Origin: Gordonia alkaliphila
GTDB lineage: Bacteria; Actinomycetota; Actinomycetes; Mycobacteriales; Mycobacteriaceae
Direction: 5' to 3'
Assembly: GCF_023017165.1 (NCBI RefSeq)
Contig: NZ_JALKBW010000001.1
Span: forward strand, 2,170,001-2,234,000
Length of the DNA: 64,000 nucleotides
The translations under genes and the position numbers were made by a program. Positions 62,361 through 64,000 of the stretch are shown in pieces (position 1 is the first letter of the stretch; every line of letters starts with the position of its first letter). The notes beneath the pieces were generated by a model. The model had not been told where the DNA came from. It saw only the letters and a list, made by a program, of their open reading frames with translations, and did not search any database.

Positions 62361-63404
62361 ATGCCCGTGATCCTGTTGGATCCAGCGCTGCCCGACCTGA
62401 TTCCGGTGCGCGCGGTGTCTTCGATGACCGGTCATGTCTACGTGACCGAAGACGTGCACCCGTCGTTGCTCTGGAACCTGCCGTCGTACGAGTTCGCCAG
62501 CGCGGTGCGGGACCTGCCGTTCGACGCCGTCGTGCTGACCTCCGACCGTAAGCATTCGCTTGTGCAGCAGCAGATTTCGCGCGGCGCCGAGGTGATCGCC
62601 GGTGACGGTGTTGCGGGCAAGCGACTGCTCGAGGCCGTCGCCCTGATGGATCAGCTGCGGCGCACCGGACCGTGGGAGCAGCAGCAGACGCACGACTCGC
62701 TGCGTCGGTACCTCCTGGAGGAGGTCTACGAGCTGCTCGACGCCTTCGACCAGGGCGACGCGAAGGAGCTGTGCTCGGAGCTGGGTGACCTGCTCCTGCA
62801 GGTGCTGTTCCACGCGCGGATCGCCCAGGATTCGGCCGTCGACGCCTTCACCATCGACGACGTGGCGCAGAGCTTCGTGGACAAGGTCTCGTACCGGACG
62901 CCGGGCGTGCTGTCCGGCGAGCACTCCGACCTGGAACGGCAAATCCAGGAGTGGGAGGAGCGCAAGGCCGCCGAGCGCAATCGGGGGAGCGTGCTCGACG
63001 GTGTGGTGACTCAGCAGCCAGTGCTGTCGTTGACGCAGAAGCTGTTCGAGCGCCTTGCCGGCGCCGACTTCCCGCGCGACGCCATCAGCCCGTCCCTGAC
63101 GCGGATCGACGTCCCGGTGCGCAAGCACGCCCGCGATAGCGTCGAGGACACCCAACGCCGCCTTGTCCTGCAGCTGATGAACCAGGTACGCGCCGCCGAG
63201 AACGCCGCCGGTATCGACGGCATCCACCCCCGCGACGAAAACACCTGGCGCAAGTACCTGGGCATGACCCACGACGACGTTCCTCCCGCCGAACTTCGCC
63301 GCCGGTTGAGCCCGCCCCGACGGCTGAGCCGTCCACGCCGGCTGAGCTTCGTCGAAGCCCCGCCCCGCCGGTCGAGCTCGTCGAAGCCCCGCCTCGCCGG
63401 CTGA
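62361..63404 (+). CDS. mazG: MazG-family nucleoside triphosphate pyrophosphohydrolase
   Basis: MazG clears damaged nucleotides (for example 5-OH-dCTP in mycobacteria). The N-terminal ~100 residues are the linker domain seen in Rv1021 (VILLDPALPDLIPVRAVSSM). The all-alpha NTP-PPase domain has the metal-binding pattern EEVYELLDAFD near residue 122 and ELCSELGDLLLQVLFHARIA near residue 138. GGAGG stands before ATG 62361 at ~8 bases. The last ~40 residues (SPPRRLSRPRRLS and beyond) are Arg/Pro/Ser-rich and are encoded by the 29-30 bp repeat array (63336-63420), so the natural C-terminus was probably changed by repeat insertion. Confidence 0.93.
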   Translation: MPVILLDPALPDLIPVRAVSSMTGHVYVTEDVHPSLLWNLPSYEFASAVRDLPFDAVVLTSDRKHSLVQQQISRGAEVIAGDGVAGKRLLEAVALMDQLRRTGPWEQQQTHDSLRRYLLEEVYELLDAFDQGDAKELCSELGDLLLQVLFHARIAQDSAVDAFTIDDVAQSFVDKVSYRTPGVLSGEHSDLERQIQEWEERKAAERNRGSVLDGVVTQQPVLSLTQKLFERLAGADFPRDAISPSLTRIDVPVRKHARDSVEDTQRRLVLQLMNQVRAAENAAGIDGIHPRDENTWRKYLGMTHDDVPPAELRRRLSPPRRLSRPRRLSFVEAPPRRSSSSKPRLAG

Positions 63405-63420
63405 GTTCGTCGAAACCCCC
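63336..63420. repeat. 29-30 bp tandem repeat at the mazG 3' end
   Basis: Three consecutive units begin CGCCGG at 63336, 63366 and 63395 and follow the form CGCCGGCTGAGCTTCGTCGA followed by AGCCCCGCC. The second has GGTCGAGCTCG and the last GAGTTCGTCGAAACCCCC. Related fragments flank the array (GCCGGTTGAGCCCGC at 63301; GGCCCGTCGAGCCCG at 63440). The inverse, GGTTTCGAC-AGCTCA-CCGGCG, resembles a dispersed intergenic repeat that I know from several actinobacteria; the family assignment is from memory. Confidence 0.75.
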
Positions 63421-63438
63421 CGGCCCGCGTCGATCCCG

Positions 63439-63873
63439 TGGCCCGTCGAGCCCGTCTGGCCTGGCGACGACGACCACGAGCACAACAACCCGTGGGCAGC
63501 GGAGAGCACCTCCGGCAACGCAACAGCCGGACTCGGCTCGACCGCAGACACCCGACACGACTTCGACTTCGAGCTCGACGCCGAATCATCGGTCTCGGCG
63601 CCCACACTTGTCGAGACCACGACCCCGATCCCGGTCACCTCCGGACTGCCGGAGGCGAAGGACTTCCAGTTCGCCGCACCGGTCTGGGGCCAACCGTCTC
63701 AGCCGGAGCCCGAGTCAGGATTCCCCGAGGCCGAGGACTTCCCAGGCCCGCCGCCGAAGCATCGCATCGTCGACGCAGACCCGATCGAGGTCACCGAGCG
63801 CGACGTCGCCGTGTCCTACAACGTCGACGTCCCCCAGATGGTTGTTCGCAACCAGTGGGATGACGACGAGTAG
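63439..63873 (+). pseudogene. Start-less open frame, acidic low-complexity protein fragment
   Basis: From the repeat region to TAG at 63871 the frame stays open for ~145 codons in the +1 frame relative to mazG, reading WPVEPVWPGDDDHEHNNPWA and ending DVPQMVVRNQWDDDE. The residues are acidic and Pro/Ser/Thr-rich, with codon use like neighbouring genes, so it looks like a true protein end. No ATG, GTG or TTG precedes it for most of its length, and the upstream part joins the repeats and overlaps the end of mazG. It may be the remains of a gene whose 5' end was replaced by repeats, or an extension of MazG that was cut off by a frameshift. Confidence 0.5.
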
Positions 63874-63952
63874 GAACGCGATCGAACTGTCACTCGCCAC
63901 GAGAGGTTCGTTTCGTGGTGAACATAGTTTCGGCCGGAATCGCCTGTAGTTA

Positions 63953-63977
63953 ACCACCGTCAGGTGGCGACGGTGGT
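63953..63977. promoter_or_regulatory. Inverted repeat near the window end
   Basis: ACCACCGTC (63953-63961) and GACGGTGGT (63969-63977) are perfect arms around a 7-base loop. It follows the start-less frame by ~80 bases. It may be a terminator or an operator for the next gene outside the window. Confidence 0.45.
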
Positions 63978-64000
63978 CACTCTGGGAGTAGGTCCCGTCA

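Noticed and set aside
63336-63420. CRISPR array
   Set aside because: Units are directly adjacent, with no unique spacers between repeats, and no cas gene is present.

Overview
The window comes from a high-GC Gram-positive of the order Mycobacteriales, most likely Gordonia. The 16S rRNA gene carries the variable-region wording I associate with Gordonia (for example the stretch around 50480-50540). Gene content agrees: YrbE/Mce lipid importer, RpfB, MazG next to Mfd, a 13E12-type HNH gene and LpqN-like lipoproteins. The backbone follows the mycobacterial order pabB-metG-tatD-rpfB-ksgA-ispE / pth-rplY / prs-glmU / TetR-mfd-mazG (Rv1005c to Rv1021 in M. tuberculosis), with accessory blocks inserted between these anchors.

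Layout. 1-160: the 3' end of an IS30-type transposase. 295-8024: folate (pabB) and translation (metG) genes, a GH65 phosphorylase with its beta-phosphoglucomutase, a PhzF-type isomerase and TatD. 8101-13630: rpfB, ksgA, ispE, an ABC-F ATPase and a cysteine-rich zinc-ribbon protein. 13640-19041: a second ABC-F protein, a 3-hydroxyisobutyryl-CoA hydrolase type protein, a lipoprotein, release factor 3 and a small HTH protein. 19049-21403: two broken genes side by side, a frameshifted 13E12/DUF222 HNH gene and a DUF6308-like gene with an in-frame TAG. 21400-26308: two KASIII (FabH-like) paralogues bracketing a glutaminase-MFS pair. 26422-30264: MFS transporter, GH1 beta-glucosidase, pth and rplY. 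30422-35934: a limonene-epoxide-hydrolase-like enzyme, arsC, prs, glmU, a short-chain dehydrogenase, a TetR regulator and a lipoprotein.

36162-47960 is a complete mce operon: two YrbE permeases, MceA-F, one Mce-associated protein, two DUF2236 oxygenase-like proteins and a GntR/FadR regulator. Most junctions overlap or are very short, so it probably works as one lipid-uptake unit. 48001-48970 holds tRNA-Gln(TTG), a small secreted protein and a lipoprotein. 49088-54917 is an rRNA operon (16S-23S-5S, no tRNA in the spacer) with two visible promoters, repeated antitermination-like motifs, an RNase III type processing stem around 23S, and a 15-bp terminator stem. 55191-63404 holds a TetR regulator, a membrane protein-PCu(A)C-Dyp peroxidase cassette, mfd, a small unknown protein and mazG. 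The window ends in a 29-30 bp repeat array that forms the 3' end of mazG, followed by an open frame that has no start codon.

I did not find a clearly new multi-gene system. The observations most worth checking are: pth lacking any ATG/GTG/TTG start (probably ATT, fused to the rplY stop); the point-mutation type lesions in two neighbouring genes; the repeat-extended MazG followed by a start-less acidic frame; and the mce operon with its two DUF2236 proteins and GntR regulator.
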